A stretch of 64,000 nucleotides of DNA from Paractinoplanes abujensis (GCF_014204895.1 NZ_JACHMF010000001.1:9052001-9116000); one strand, 5' to 3'; shown: positions 25,108 to 33,957, counted from the first letter of the stretch. Notes: generated from the sequence alone by a model not told the origin. Numbers and translations: made by a program.

Positions 25108-26220
25108 ATGGCGAACGCGGTGGTGATCGGCGGTGGCATCGGTGGGCTCGCCGCAGGGCTGGCGCTGCAGCGGCGCGGGTGGTCGGTGACCGTGCTCGAA
25201 CGGGCGGCCGCCCTCGAGGACGTGGGGGCGGGGCTGGCCGTCGCGCCCAACGGGTTACGCGCCCTCGACCGGCTCGGGGCCGGCCGGCCGGTGCGGGCGC
25301 TGTCCGCGTTGCAGGGCACAGCCGGCATCCAGCGGCCCGACGGCCGGTGGATCTCGCGAACCGATGCCGCGGCGGCCGAAGCCCGGTTCGGCGAGCCGAC
25401 AGTCGTCGTGCACCGCGCGGCCCTGATCAGCGTGCTGGCCGACGCGCTGCAGCCGGGCACGTTGCGCCTCGGCGTGACGGCGGGCGCCGTGTCGCCCGAG
25501 CAGGGCACGGTGGTCACCTCGGACGGCACCCTCATGGCCGAGGTGGTGGTCGCGGCCGACGGGCTTCATTCCCCCGTACGAGGGGCACTCTGGCCCAGCG
25601 GGCCGGCGCCGCTCTACGCCGGGGTGACGAGCTGGCGGTTCGTCGTCCCGCGGCCGCCGGGGGAACTGGTGCTGTCGGAGACCTGGGGCGACGGGAAGGT
25701 GTTCGGTGTCGTGGGGCTGGGCGACGGACGGGTGTATTGCTACGCCACCGCGCCCGCGCCGCCGGGGGAGTCCGCGGCGGCGGACCTCGCGCGCCTGTTC
25801 GACGGGTGGCACGCGCCGGTGCCGGCTTTGATCGCGGCGGCCGGCGCCGTCATCCGGACCGACATTCGCTGCCTCGACCCGACGCCGCGGACATTCCATC
25901 GAGGACGCGTGGTTCTCCTGGGCGACGCCGCGCACGCGATGACGCCCAACCTCGGGCAGGGCGCGTGCCAGGCGTTGGAGGACGCCGTCGTGCTGGCCGC
26001 CTACGCCGGCGAACCGGGCGGGCTCGCCCGATACTCCGCGGAGCGGGTGCTCCGCACGACGGCGGTGGCGGCCGCTTCGCGCCGGATCGGGCGGATGGCC
26101 GGGCTGAGCGGCCTGCCGGCCCGGCTGCGCGACGCCGGCCTGGCGCTGGCCGGAAAGCTCGGGCCCAACCTGGTGCTGCGCCAGATGGACCCGATCTTCG
26201 CGTGGCGGCCGCCGCGGTGA
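25108..26220 (+). CDS. FAD-dependent monooxygenase (PHBH-fold)
   Basis: A 370-residue flavoprotein hydroxylase. The Rossmann motif VIGGGIGGLAAGLALQRRG opens the protein, VVVAADGLHSPVRGAL is the DG motif near residue 150, and GRVVLLGDAAHAMTPNLGQGACQALED is the GD motif near 270. These three fingerprints define aromatic-hydroxylase-type class A monooxygenases that use NADPH and oxygen. The substrate is unknown. It is divergent from an AraC gene, a common arrangement for inducible catabolic or detoxifying enzymes. Its stop is 2 bp from the convergent hypothetical gene. Confidence 0.9.
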   Translation: MANAVVIGGGIGGLAAGLALQRRGWSVTVLERAAALEDVGAGLAVAPNGLRALDRLGAGRPVRALSALQGTAGIQRPDGRWISRTDAAAAEARFGEPTVVVHRAALISVLADALQPGTLRLGVTAGAVSPEQGTVVTSDGTLMAEVVVAADGLHSPVRGALWPSGPAPLYAGVTSWRFVVPRPPGELVLSETWGDGKVFGVVGLGDGRVYCYATAPAPPGESAAADLARLFDGWHAPVPALIAAAGAVIRTDIRCLDPTPRTFHRGRVVLLGDAAHAMTPNLGQGACQALEDAVVLAAYAGEPGGLARYSAERVLRTTAVAAASRRIGRMAGLSGLPARLRDAGLALAGKLGPNLVLRQMDPIFAWRPPR

Positions 26221-26222
26221 GG

Positions 26223-26726
26223 TCAGTCGGCGAGGGCCTTGGCCAGGTCGTCGCGGAAGGCGCGCTCGGTGTCGGTGACCGCCTCGCCGCCGATGCCCAG
26301 CACGCCACCGGTGGAGGCGGCGCCGACCACGCTCTCGGCGATCTCGACCAGCCAGTGCTTGTACGTCTCGGCGTCGGCCTGCTCGGCCTTCGCGACCAGC
26401 AGGGCGTTGGCCTCGGCGGCCCGGCCCAGCACGTCCTCGGTGTACGCGATCGGGTCGCTCGGCTCGATAACCGGCGGCTCCTCACCGATCTCGGGGTCGC
26501 CCACGCGTGACACGATCGCCCCGGCCACCGCGGCGACCAGCGTGCTGGCGGAGGCCCGGGCGTCCGAGATGACCTCGAGACCGGCCGCCGTCTCGGCCCG
26601 CGTCTTACGGGCGCTGTCGGGGGTGGCCGCGCTGGCCGCGGTGAGGACCGACTGGGGCAGGCCGACGAGCAGCCCCCACTCGGAGTCGGTGAAACCCAGC
26701 ATCGAGTACAGCGGAGTGTCGCTCAC
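26223..26726 (-). CDS. Hypothetical helical protein
   Basis: A 167-residue acidic, Ala-rich, predominantly helical soluble protein (GRAAEANALLVAKAEQADAE; EIAESVVGAASTGGVLGIGG). No domain is recognised with certainty and no signal or TM helix is seen. Start GTG 26726 follows GAGGA. It lies downstream of the nucleotidyltransferase gene in the same orientation, 37 bp away, so the two may be cotranscribed. Confidence 0.6.
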   Translation of the reverse strand: MSDTPLYSMLGFTDSEWGLLVGLPQSVLTAASAATPDSARKTRAETAAGLEVISDARASASTLVAAVAGAIVSRVGDPEIGEEPPVIEPSDPIAYTEDVLGRAAEANALLVAKAEQADAETYKHWLVEIAESVVGAASTGGVLGIGGEAVTDTERAFRDDLAKALAD

Positions 26727-26763
26727 GGTGAATCCTCACGGTCGGTGAAACCTCGTCGGGCTC

Positions 26764-27864
26764 TTATACCCCACCGGCTAGCTCCTCGATCACACGCCGC
26801 AGGTCGAGAAGGTGCGCGTCGAGGTCCGGGTCGGGCGTCGCGGTCCACGGTCCGTCCAGGTCGGGGCGGTGCCGGGTGACGTGCACGACGTACGCCGCCA
26901 CCTGGTCGCGGGCGTTCTGCGCCTCGGTGACGGGTTCGCCCACGGCCTGCCGGGCCTGCCAGCAGAGCGTGACGCGTTCCCGCAACCACAGCGGCGCGAC
27001 CTCGGCCCGGCCGGCCGTGCCCGGCACGTCGGCCCCGGCCAGCACGGCGATCCGGTCGGCCGTCGCACGGTGGCCGTGCTGGTCGGCCATGCGCTCGAAA
27101 CGGGTCCACTCCCGGCCCATCGAGCCGAGCCGCTCACCCCAGCTCTCCACCATCACCATCCGCAGGGCCCGCGCTGATTCGCGCATCAGGAAAGTCGCCT
27201 CGCGTCTCCTACGGGCACCTTCCGCGGCCGCAGCCACGCCGGATTCGGCGTCAGCCTGCAAATCGGGATTTATCCGACTCGTATCAGTGGCGTCAGGCAG
27301 AGGCCCGGAAAAGGGAGCGGCGACGCCGTCGGGAGCGATGACGGGAGGGGCGGCGGCGAAGGCGGCTTCGGCGGCGGCTACGGCCTGGCGCCGCCATTCG
27401 GCGATGCGGGCGGCGACCACGGCGGGGTGGAAGCGGTTCGATGTGATCCAGGCGGCGAAGCCGGACAGCAGGTCGTCGGCGGGGTCGGAGGGGCGGCCGC
27501 CGTAGGCCTTGTCGATGCCGTGGAACCACCTGCGGTCCCCGGTGATCGTGGCGGCCAGGGCTTCGGGGCCGGCGGCCATCGCCGCGCGGACCTCGGCGGT
27601 GGTGAAGGAGAGCCAGGAGAGGTCGAGGCTTTGGGCCAGGCCGGAGCCGGCCCACCAGTCGACCATTTCGAGCTGGCCCCGGCGTACGGGATCGTCGGCG
27701 GCGGGATCGTCGTAGACCGGCAGCAGGTCGATGTCGGACATGGGCCACGGATCGCCACGGCCGAGGCTGCCACCGATCAGGAAGCCGCGGACGCCGGGCA
27801 CCCGGCCCAGCACCGTGATCGCTTCCCGCAGTCGGTCTTCTTTCAGCTCGCGCCAGTGCTTCAC
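26764..27864 (-). CDS. Nucleotidyltransferase domain protein
   Basis: A 366-residue protein with an N-terminal polymerase-beta-type nucleotidyltransferase site: GGSLGRGDPWPMSDIDLLPVY, i.e. GS followed by the D-x-D metal pair. The rest is alpha-helical and Ala/Arg rich, which could form a substrate-binding bundle as in aminoglycoside nucleotidyltransferases and MNT-like proteins. Neither a resistance nor a toxin-antitoxin role can be inferred from the sequence. It is separated from the convergently oriented regions by short spacers and precedes a small hypothetical gene. Confidence 0.7.
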   Translation of the reverse strand: MKHWRELKEDRLREAITVLGRVPGVRGFLIGGSLGRGDPWPMSDIDLLPVYDDPAADDPVRRGQLEMVDWWAGSGLAQSLDLSWLSFTTAEVRAAMAAGPEALAATITGDRRWFHGIDKAYGGRPSDPADDLLSGFAAWITSNRFHPAVVAARIAEWRRQAVAAAEAAFAAAPPVIAPDGVAAPFSGPLPDATDTSRINPDLQADAESGVAAAAEGARRRREATFLMRESARALRMVMVESWGERLGSMGREWTRFERMADQHGHRATADRIAVLAGADVPGTAGRAEVAPLWLRERVTLCWQARQAVGEPVTEAQNARDQVAAYVVHVTRHRPDLDGPWTATPDPDLDAHLLDLRRVIEELAGGV

Positions 27865-27876
27865 GGCCGAAGTGTT

Positions 27877-28668
27877 TCAGTCCGGCTCGTACGACGTCAC
27901 GCCGTCGGGGTGCTCGGCCAGCGTGGCGCCGTCGACCTTGCGCAGGGAGAGCTGCGACCGGAGCGCCGCGACGTCCGGCCCCGGGTTGCTCGGGGTCACG
28001 ATCAGCGACCCGCCCGCGGGCAGGCAGATGCCCAGCCGGTCCGGGGCCCCGATCGGTGGCAGCAGCGCCCGCCCGGGCCGGCCCGGTCCACAGGGGACTT
28101 CGCCGGTCGAACGCAGGAGCAGGGCGTCGAACCAGGCCCCGCCGGGCTCCGTCAGCTTCAGGGTCACGCTGTAGCGTCCGGCCCACACGGCGCTCAGCCG
28201 ATAGCCGGACACCTCCGGCAGGTACAGGGGGACGCCGACCGCCTCGAACTTCTGGGCCCGCCATCGGTCCTGCAGGCCCCACAGGCCCAGTCCGGCGACG
28301 GCGACGGCAACGGCGATCCAGGCCACCGCGAGCCGGCGCCCGAGCGACAGGTGGATCGCGAACGCGGCCGCGCCGAGCAGGATCACCGACTCGAGCCGGT
28401 TGCGTTCGAGACCCAGCACGAGCGGGGCGATCGCGAGCGGCAGAAACAGCAGCGGGATCAGCACGTGGGCCGGGGGCCAGGTGTTGCCCACTCGCACTTT
28501 CGCGATCAGCAGGGCCGCCCCGATCGCGGCCGGCAACGCCCCGCCCAGCCCGTACACCGGGTCCATGTCGGCGTAGTCGCGCACCTGATACCCGGGCAGC
28601 ATGATCAGCACGACCCCCAGGGCCGTCGTGGTGATCGCCCCGCAGACCAGCCCGCCGGACATCCGCAT
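27877..28668 (-). CDS. Hypothetical multi-pass membrane protein
   Basis: A 263-residue protein with about five N-terminal hydrophobic helices (residues 5-155) and a C-terminal soluble domain of about 100 residues with beta-rich character (VSGYRLSAVWAGRYSVTLKL, then DVAALRSQLSLRKVDG). Family unknown. Start at ATG 28668 (MRMSGG); the ribosome site is weak. It lies between the nucleotidyltransferase and recQ genes on the same strand with short gaps. Confidence 0.6.
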   Translation of the reverse strand: MRMSGGLVCGAITTTALGVVLIMLPGYQVRDYADMDPVYGLGGALPAAIGAALLIAKVRVGNTWPPAHVLIPLLFLPLAIAPLVLGLERNRLESVILLGAAAFAIHLSLGRRLAVAWIAVAVAVAGLGLWGLQDRWRAQKFEAVGVPLYLPEVSGYRLSAVWAGRYSVTLKLTEPGGAWFDALLLRSTGEVPCGPGRPGRALLPPIGAPDRLGICLPAGGSLIVTPSNPGPDVAALRSQLSLRKVDGATLAEHPDGVTSYEPD

Positions 28669-28703
28669 CAGTCGATAGTGCCGGGCCCGGGCAAGGGCGC
28701 CGC

Positions 28704-30341
28704 TCAGGCGTCGGTGAGCAGCTTGTTCTCCTTGACCACGGGTACCGACAGCGTCTTGTAGCCGACCTCGTCGAAGAGCACTGTCATCCGGTCCTCTTCG
28801 TAGCCCATCACCGTGCCCGGTCCCCATTCCCCGTGGCGGACCTTGGCGTGCACGGGGAACGGCTCGTCGGCGGTGGCCGTCTCGACCTCCTCGGCGGTGC
28901 CTTCGGCGCAGTTGTCGCAGTGCCCGCACGGCTTGGCCAGGTCTTCGCCGAAGTAGGCGAGCAGGGTCTGGGTGCGGCAGGCCCGGGTCTCGGCGAAGCC
29001 GCGCATCATGTCGGTCCGCGAGCGCGACACCACCTGCTGCCGCTCGTGCTCCTTGACGGCGGCTTCCGCGGCCGCGGCGGGCAGCGGCGCGAAGACCGGC
29101 ACCGTCAGCTTGTTGCCGCGCCCGGTGGTCACCGCGCCGACCTGTTCCAGCAGACCGATGTACGCCCCCAGCTTGCGCGGCCCGAGCCCGCTGGCCTCCT
29201 TGAGCTCGGCCTTGGTCTGCGGGCCTTTGCGCAGGGCCCCGGCCAGTTCGCGCAGTTCGACCTCGTCGGGGGCGCCACCGGTGAAGAACCGCTGGATGGC
29301 CTCGTCCTCGGCCCGCCACAGCAGCAGGGCCTGGGCCGGTTCGTCGTCGCGGCCGGAGCGGCCGATCTCCTGGAAGTAGCTGTCCGGCGAGTCGGGCAGG
29401 GCCACGTGCGCGACCCAGCGGATGTTGGGCTTGTCGATGCCCATGCCGAACGCCGACGTGGCGACCATGATGTCGGTCTTGTCGGCCGTGAAGTCCTCGT
29501 GCTTCTGCTCGCGTTCCTTGGCCGCCATGCCGCCGTGGTAGAACTCGGCCGGATACCCCGCGTCGGTCAGCTTGGCCGCCAGTTCCTCGGCCGTACGACG
29601 GGTCGCGACGTAGATGATGCCCGCGCCCGGCTTCGACTCGAGCAGGGCGGTCAGTTTGCGCCAGCGGTAGTTCTCGTCGGGGCAGTACGCCACTTCGAGG
29701 AACAGGTTGGGACGGTCGAGCCCGTGCACGTGGATCTCGGGCTTCTTCAGGTGCAGCCGCTCGATGATGTCGTCGCGCACCGGCGGCGAGGCCGTCGCGG
29801 TCAACGCCAGCACGGGCGGGCGGCCGATCCCCTTGATCAGGTCGCCCAGGGCCAGGAACTCGGGCCGGAAGTCGTGGCCCCAGGCCGAGATGCAGTGCGC
29901 CTCGTCCACGGCCACCAGGCCCGGCTTGAGCGCCTTCACCTCGGCCATCCGTTCGGGGTCGCTGAGCTGCTCGGGCGTGATGAACAGGAACTCGGCCCGG
30001 CCTTCGCGCAGTTCCTGGATCGCCTCGCGCTGCTGAGCCGGCGTCTCGGCCGAGCTGACCCGGACCGCACGGATCTTGGGATCGTCCCGCTCGTTGAGCG
30101 CGGCGATCTGATCCTGCTGCAGGGCCAGCAGCGGCGAGATCACGACCGTGGGGCCGGGCAGCAGCACAGCCGGGATCTGATAGATCGCCGACTTGCCGGC
30201 GCCGGTCGGCAGCACCACGAGCGCGTCGCGGCGGCGCAGCACGGCGCGCATCGGCTTGAACTGGCCCGGGCGCAGGGAGGGCCACCCGAAGTGCTGCCGG
30301 GCGACCTTGCGCAGACGTGGTCCGTAGACGGGAAGCTTCAT
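28704..30341 (-). CDS. recQ: RecQ-family ATP-dependent DNA helicase, without HRDC domain
   Basis: A 545-residue superfamily 2 helicase. Motif 0 FGWPSLRPGQ, motif I LPTGAGKS, the DEAH box in LVAVDEAHCISAWGHDFRPE and motif VI QEIGRSGRDD are all present. The zinc-binding cysteines are visible in RACRTQTLLAYFGEDLAKPCGHCDNC (pieces). No HRDC domain follows; instead the C-terminus has a small domain (PVHAKVRHGEWGPGTVMGYEEDRMTVLFDE) that resembles an SH3/Tudor-like barrel found in some actinobacterial RecQ proteins. Start ATG 30341 (MKLPVYG) is the best candidate. The helicase acts in recombination and fork repair. Confidence 0.9.
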   Translation of the reverse strand: MKLPVYGPRLRKVARQHFGWPSLRPGQFKPMRAVLRRRDALVVLPTGAGKSAIYQIPAVLLPGPTVVISPLLALQQDQIAALNERDDPKIRAVRVSSAETPAQQREAIQELREGRAEFLFITPEQLSDPERMAEVKALKPGLVAVDEAHCISAWGHDFRPEFLALGDLIKGIGRPPVLALTATASPPVRDDIIERLHLKKPEIHVHGLDRPNLFLEVAYCPDENYRWRKLTALLESKPGAGIIYVATRRTAEELAAKLTDAGYPAEFYHGGMAAKEREQKHEDFTADKTDIMVATSAFGMGIDKPNIRWVAHVALPDSPDSYFQEIGRSGRDDEPAQALLLWRAEDEAIQRFFTGGAPDEVELRELAGALRKGPQTKAELKEASGLGPRKLGAYIGLLEQVGAVTTGRGNKLTVPVFAPLPAAAAEAAVKEHERQQVVSRSRTDMMRGFAETRACRTQTLLAYFGEDLAKPCGHCDNCAEGTAEEVETATADEPFPVHAKVRHGEWGPGTVMGYEEDRMTVLFDEVGYKTLSVPVVKENKLLTDA

Positions 30342-30381
30342 CGAGCGGCCATTGTGCCCCGCCGGCATGTCAGGCAAACGC

Positions 30382-31332
30382 TTACGCAATCTTGGGGAGG
30401 ATCTCGTTGGCGTACAGCTCGAACAGCCCCGCGTAGTGCGGCCCGGTGTTCGCCACGTAGACCTCGTCGAAGCCGGCCTGGCGGTACTGGTCGATCATCT
30501 CGAGGTGGCCCGCCGCGTCGCTGCCGCAGACGAACGCCTCGCGCACCATGTCCTCGGTGACCAGCTGGGCCGCCTGCTCGAAGTGCTTGGGCGAGGGCAG
30601 CACCTGGGAGAGCTCACCGGGCACGCCCGCGTTCGGCCATTTCTCGTACGCGATCCGGGCGCCCTCGTCCTCGGTGGCCGCGAACGCCGCCTTGAACCCG
30701 GCCTGGGCGATCTTGGAGCCGCCGCCGTTCTCGCGGAAACGCGACACCAGGTCACCGTCGGGCATCGTGCTGACGTAGCCGTCGCCGAGCCGCGCCGCCG
30801 TGTCGACCGCCTTGGGCCCGAACCCGGAGATGTAGATCTCGACCGGCTTCTCGGGCAGCGTGTAGATGCGCGCGTTCTCCACTGTGTAGTGCTTGCCGTG
30901 GTGCGAGTACATGCCGCCCTCCCACAGGCCGCGCATCACCTCGACGGCCTCTTCGAGCATTTCCAGCCGTACGTCCAACTCGGGCCAGGCGTCGCCGAAG
31001 ATGTGCTCGTTGAGCGCCTCCCCGGTGCCGATCCCGAGCCGGAAGCGGCCCCCGGTGAGCACGGCGCTGGTCGCCGCGGCCTGGGCGATGACGGCCGGGT
31101 GGATCCGCACCGTCGGGCACGTGACCGCCGTGGTGATCGGCAGCGACGTGGCCTGGCTGAGCGCGCCGATCATCGACCACACGAACGGGCTGTTGCCCTG
31201 GGCGTCGACCCACGGGTGGTAGTGGTCCGAGATCCAGAGGGCGGAGAAGCCGGCCTTTTCCGCGCCGCGGGCCTGCTCGAGCAGTTCCGCGGGGCCGTAC
31301 TCCTCGCAGGAGAGGAAGTATCCGATACGCAT
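30382..31332 (-). CDS. F420-dependent LLM-class oxidoreductase (G6PDH-like, TIGR03557)
   Basis: A 316-residue luciferase-like TIM-barrel protein of the F420-dependent glucose-6-phosphate-dehydrogenase-like group (TIGR03557). Recognisable are ISDHYHPWVDAQGNSPFVWSMIGA near residue 33 and the stretch GRFRLGIGTGEALNEHIFGD near 95. The enzyme probably uses coenzyme F420, whose presence fits an actinobacterium; the substrate is not evident. ATG 31332 begins MRIGYFLSCEEYGP. It is followed by recQ on the same strand. Confidence 0.9.
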   Translation of the reverse strand: MRIGYFLSCEEYGPAELLEQARGAEKAGFSALWISDHYHPWVDAQGNSPFVWSMIGALSQATSLPITTAVTCPTVRIHPAVIAQAAATSAVLTGGRFRLGIGTGEALNEHIFGDAWPELDVRLEMLEEAVEVMRGLWEGGMYSHHGKHYTVENARIYTLPEKPVEIYISGFGPKAVDTAARLGDGYVSTMPDGDLVSRFRENGGGSKIAQAGFKAAFAATEDEGARIAYEKWPNAGVPGELSQVLPSPKHFEQAAQLVTEDMVREAFVCGSDAAGHLEMIDQYRQAGFDEVYVANTGPHYAGLFELYANEILPKIA

Positions 31333-31348
31333 ATGCGCCGGTGTACCC

Positions 31349-31480
31349 CTATTTCTTACCGCCGAACATGCGGCGGATGGCCCAGATCAGGATGAGGAAC
31401 GCCAGGGCCACGCCGAGCAGACGAACGGCGTGCACCTCGGACCAGTCGACACCGGACGCGGCAAGCGTGGAGGGGGTCAC
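31349..31480 (-). CDS. Small single-pass membrane protein (43 aa)
   Basis: A 43-residue protein from GTG 31480 to TAA/TAG at 31349. A hydrophilic N-terminus (VTPSTLAASGVDWSEVHA) is followed by one TM helix (LLGVALAFLILIWAI) and a basic end (RRMFGGKK). Function unknown. An in-frame upstream extension is possible but poorly supported. It lies 17 bp upstream of the F420 enzyme gene in the same direction. Confidence 0.6.
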   Translation of the reverse strand: MTPSTLAASGVDWSEVHAVRLLGVALAFLILIWAIRRMFGGKK

Positions 31481-31624
31481 CAGCGCATGGTATCGACCCC
31501 TTTTACGTACAGCTAATAGAAAGGTTTGTTGACTGAAACAGGTCCGGGGTGTGACCATGGGTCGGCACAACTCCGGGTGTGCTCCGCCGAGCGCGCTCAA
31601 ACGTCACCGGAGGTACGGGGGCCT
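31481..31624. promoter_or_regulatory. Divergent promoter region, small TM gene / nagZ-like gene
   Basis: About 145 bp that is A+T-rich for this genome (CTAATAGAAAGGTTTGTTGACTG around 31510-31535) lies between divergent start codons. TTGACT at about 31529 is a possible -35 for the GH3 gene, but no convincing -10 was found. The region should contain promoters in both directions. Confidence 0.4.
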
Positions 31625-33184
31625 ATGCCGAACCATGGCGAATTGCCGGAACTCGCCGCGGCGGTGCTTCAGCCGGGTTTCACCGGCACCACCGCGCCCG
31701 ACTGGGTCCGGCGGTGGCTGGGTGAGGGTCTGGGCGGCGTCGCGCTGTTCGCCCGCAACGTCGAGTCGCCTGCGCAGGTGGCCGCGCTGACCGCGCAGCT
31801 GCGCGCCGAGCGCCCCGACGTGCTGGTCGCGATCGACGAGGAGGCCGGCGACGTCACCCGGTTCGAGTCGCGGCACGGCAGCTCCCGGCCCGGCAACCTG
31901 GCCCTCGGGGCGATCGACGACGTGCTGCTGACCGAGGAGGTCGCCCGCGACCTGGGCGCCGAGCTGGCCAACGCCGGCATCACCCTCGACTACGCGCCCG
32001 ATGCCGACGTCAACAGCAACGCGGCCAACCCCGTGATCGGCGTACGGGCTTTCGGGGCCGAGCCCCAGCTGGTGGCCCGGCACTCGGCCGCCTTCGTGCG
32101 CGGCCTGCAGTCGGCCGGGGTCGCCGCGTGCGCCAAGCACTTCCCGGGTCACGGCGACACCAGCGTCGACTCGCACCACGACGTCCCCCTGATCGACCGC
32201 GACCGGGCCCAGCTGGCCGAGTGCGAGCTGGTGCCGTTCCGGTCCGCGATCGAGGCCGGCGTCCAGGTGATCATGACCGGGCACCTGCTGGTCCCGGCCT
32301 ACGACGCCGAACTGCCGGCCACCCTCAGCCACAGGATCATGACGGGGCTGCTGCGCGAGGAACTCGGCTTCGACGGGCTGATCGTCACCGACGGCATCGA
32401 GATGCAGGCCGTACGCCGGCGTTACGGGCTGGCCGGGGCGACGGTCAAGGCGCTGGCGGCCGGGGTCGACGCGATCTGCGTGGGCGGCGACCACGCCGAC
32501 GAGCAGACCGCGACCCTGCTGCGCGACGCGATCGTGGCCGCAGTGCGGTCGGGCGAGCTCGCCGAGGAGCGGCTGCGCGCGGCCGCGGCCCGGGTCCACC
32601 TGCTCGGCGCGTGGGCCACCTCGACCCAGACCGCCACCGGTTCCCGCGCGATCGCCGATGCCGCCCGCGAGGTGGCCGTGCTGACCCGCACCGATGGGGT
32701 CGGGTTCGCCGCCGCCCGGCGCGCCGTGCGGGTCACCACGACCGGCGACGCCGTGCTGCCGGTCACCGCGCCGCCGCACGTGGTCGAGTTCGCCCCGCCG
32801 CGCAACATCGCGATCGGGGCCGAGACCCCGTGGGGCGTGGGCACGCCGCTCGACGAGCTGCTGCCGGGCACCACATCCGTACGGCTGACCGAGGACGAGC
32901 TCGGCGCCGACCCCGCCGCCACGGTGCTGGCCGGCGCGGCCGGGCGCCCGCTGGTGCTGGTGGTGCGCGACGTGCACCGGCACGCCTGGCTCTCCGGCGC
33001 GCTGACCGCCGTGCTGGCCCAGCGGCCGGACGCGATCGTGGTCGAGATGGGCTTGCCCGAGACCGTGGCCGGGGCCGTGCACATCGCGACCTACGGCGCG
33101 ACCCGCGCCTGCGGCCTGGCCGCGGCCGAGCTGATCGCGGGCACCCGGGTGCCCGCGCCGGCCCCGCAGCCGCTGGCGGCGTAG
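31625..33184 (+). CDS. nagZ: Glycoside hydrolase family 3, beta-N-acetylhexosaminidase (NagZ-like)
   Basis: A 519-residue GH3 enzyme. The N-terminal TIM barrel carries the NagZ motif KHFPGHGDTSVDSHHDVP near residue 177, supplying the catalytic Asp/His dyad, and VTDGIEMQAV, whose Asp is the nucleophile. Residues about 340-519 are a second alpha/beta domain, longer than in single-domain NagZ. It probably removes terminal N-acetylglucosamine from muropeptides during cell-wall recycling. No signal peptide is visible, so it should be cytoplasmic. GGAGG lies 11 bases before ATG 31625. A perfect 16-bp hairpin follows. Confidence 0.9.
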   Translation: MPNHGELPELAAAVLQPGFTGTTAPDWVRRWLGEGLGGVALFARNVESPAQVAALTAQLRAERPDVLVAIDEEAGDVTRFESRHGSSRPGNLALGAIDDVLLTEEVARDLGAELANAGITLDYAPDADVNSNAANPVIGVRAFGAEPQLVARHSAAFVRGLQSAGVAACAKHFPGHGDTSVDSHHDVPLIDRDRAQLAECELVPFRSAIEAGVQVIMTGHLLVPAYDAELPATLSHRIMTGLLREELGFDGLIVTDGIEMQAVRRRYGLAGATVKALAAGVDAICVGGDHADEQTATLLRDAIVAAVRSGELAEERLRAAAARVHLLGAWATSTQTATGSRAIADAAREVAVLTRTDGVGFAAARRAVRVTTTGDAVLPVTAPPHVVEFAPPRNIAIGAETPWGVGTPLDELLPGTTSVRLTEDELGADPAATVLAGAAGRPLVLVVRDVHRHAWLSGALTAVLAQRPDAIVVEMGLPETVAGAVHIATYGATRACGLAAAELIAGTRVPAPAPQPLAA

Positions 33185-33189
33185 AACCT

Positions 33190-33235
33190 CCGGTTGCCGG
33201 CGGTCAGGGCGGGGGGCTCGACCGCCGGCAACCGG
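33190..33235. terminator. Hairpin between nagZ-like and GNAT genes
   Basis: A perfect 16-bp stem, CCGGTTGCCGGCGGTC / GACCGCCGGCAACCGG, with a 14-base loop sits between two convergent stop codons. No T-run follows, but it likely terminates transcription from both directions. Confidence 0.75.
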
Positions 33236-33236
33236 G

Positions 33237-33521
33237 TCACTGCTCGATGATGTCGTCGTACTCGGGGTGCTCGGCGACGTATTTCGCGAAGAACGGGCAG
33301 GCCGGGTAGACCCGCGCGCCCCGCGTCCGCAGCTCGTCCAGCGTGCGCTGGGCCAGCACGTTGCCCAGGCCCTGCCCGCGGAACCGGCGGTCGATCTCGC
33401 TGTGGGTCACGACGACGACGCCGTCGCGGATGCGGTAGACGGCCATGCCGCCCAGTTCCCCGTCGACGGTCAGCTCGAAGCGGTGCTGGTCCGGGTGGTC
33501 GCGCACATCGACGTCGCTCAT
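33237..33521 (-). CDS. GNAT family N-acetyltransferase (small, YjdJ-like)
   Basis: A 94-residue minimal GNAT protein. It has the acetyl-CoA-binding motif A region RFRGQGLGNVLAQRTLDELRTRG, preceded by strands VVVVTHSEID, and closes with VYPACPFFAKYVAEHPEYDD. The Q/RxxGxG/A signature is RGQGLG. Enzymes of this short type (YjdJ/GtaA-like) act on amines or peptides, but the substrate is unknown. Start ATG 33521. It diverges from the lipoprotein gene at 33563 with 41 bp between them. Confidence 0.9.
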   Translation of the reverse strand: MSDVDVRDHPDQHRFELTVDGELGGMAVYRIRDGVVVVTHSEIDRRFRGQGLGNVLAQRTLDELRTRGARVYPACPFFAKYVAEHPEYDDIIEQ

Positions 33522-33562
33522 CGGCCCAGCTTAGGGTCGCGCGGGCCCCGTACGCTGGAAGG

Positions 33563-33889
33563 GTGTTGAAACCCACCCCTCGCCTCGCCGCCCTTGTCAG
33601 CTCGGCCGTCCTCGGCCTCGCGCTCCTCGCCGGTTGCAGCAGCGACAACGTCAGCTGCGGCCTCGACCAGTGCACCGTCTCGATCGCCCGGGAGACGAAC
33701 GCGAGCGCGAGCTTCCTGGGGGTGGAGGCCAAGTTCCTCAGCGCCGACGCCAACACCGTCACCCTCGAGGTGGCCGGAGAGCAGATCAGCCTGACCAAGG
33801 GGCAGCAGGCCATCGAGGTGGCGGGCCTGCAGGTGTCGCTCGACAGCGTCACTCAGGACCAGATCGGCCTGCAGGTCTCCCGCAACTAG
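33563..33889 (+). CDS. Small lipoprotein
   Basis: A 108-residue exported lipoprotein. The signal ends with the lipobox LLAGC (Cys25); GLALLAGCSSD is diagnostic. The mature part contains a Cys pair (SCGLDQC) and two amphipathic strand repeats (VEAKFLSADANTVTLEVAGEQISL; IEVAGLQVSLDSVTQDQIGLQV). Family not recognised. GGAAGG precedes the GTG at 33563. A hairpin lies between it and the DUF1206 gene. Confidence 0.65.
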   Translation: MLKPTPRLAALVSSAVLGLALLAGCSSDNVSCGLDQCTVSIARETNASASFLGVEAKFLSADANTVTLEVAGEQISLTKGQQAIEVAGLQVSLDSVTQDQIGLQVSRN

Positions 33890-33911
33890 CGGCGTAGCAC
33901 GTGCCGACGTG

Positions 33912-33943
33912 CCCGTCCCGGGTTTGAAAAAATCCGGGACGGG
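33912..33943. terminator. Hairpin after the small lipoprotein gene
   Basis: A perfect 10-bp stem, CCCGTCCCGG / CCGGGACGGG, encloses GTTTGAAAAAAT. It ends 14 bases before ATG 33958 of the DUF1206 gene and so could also act as an attenuator in that gene's leader. Confidence 0.6.
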
Positions 33944-33957
33944 TCAATGTGGCTGCC

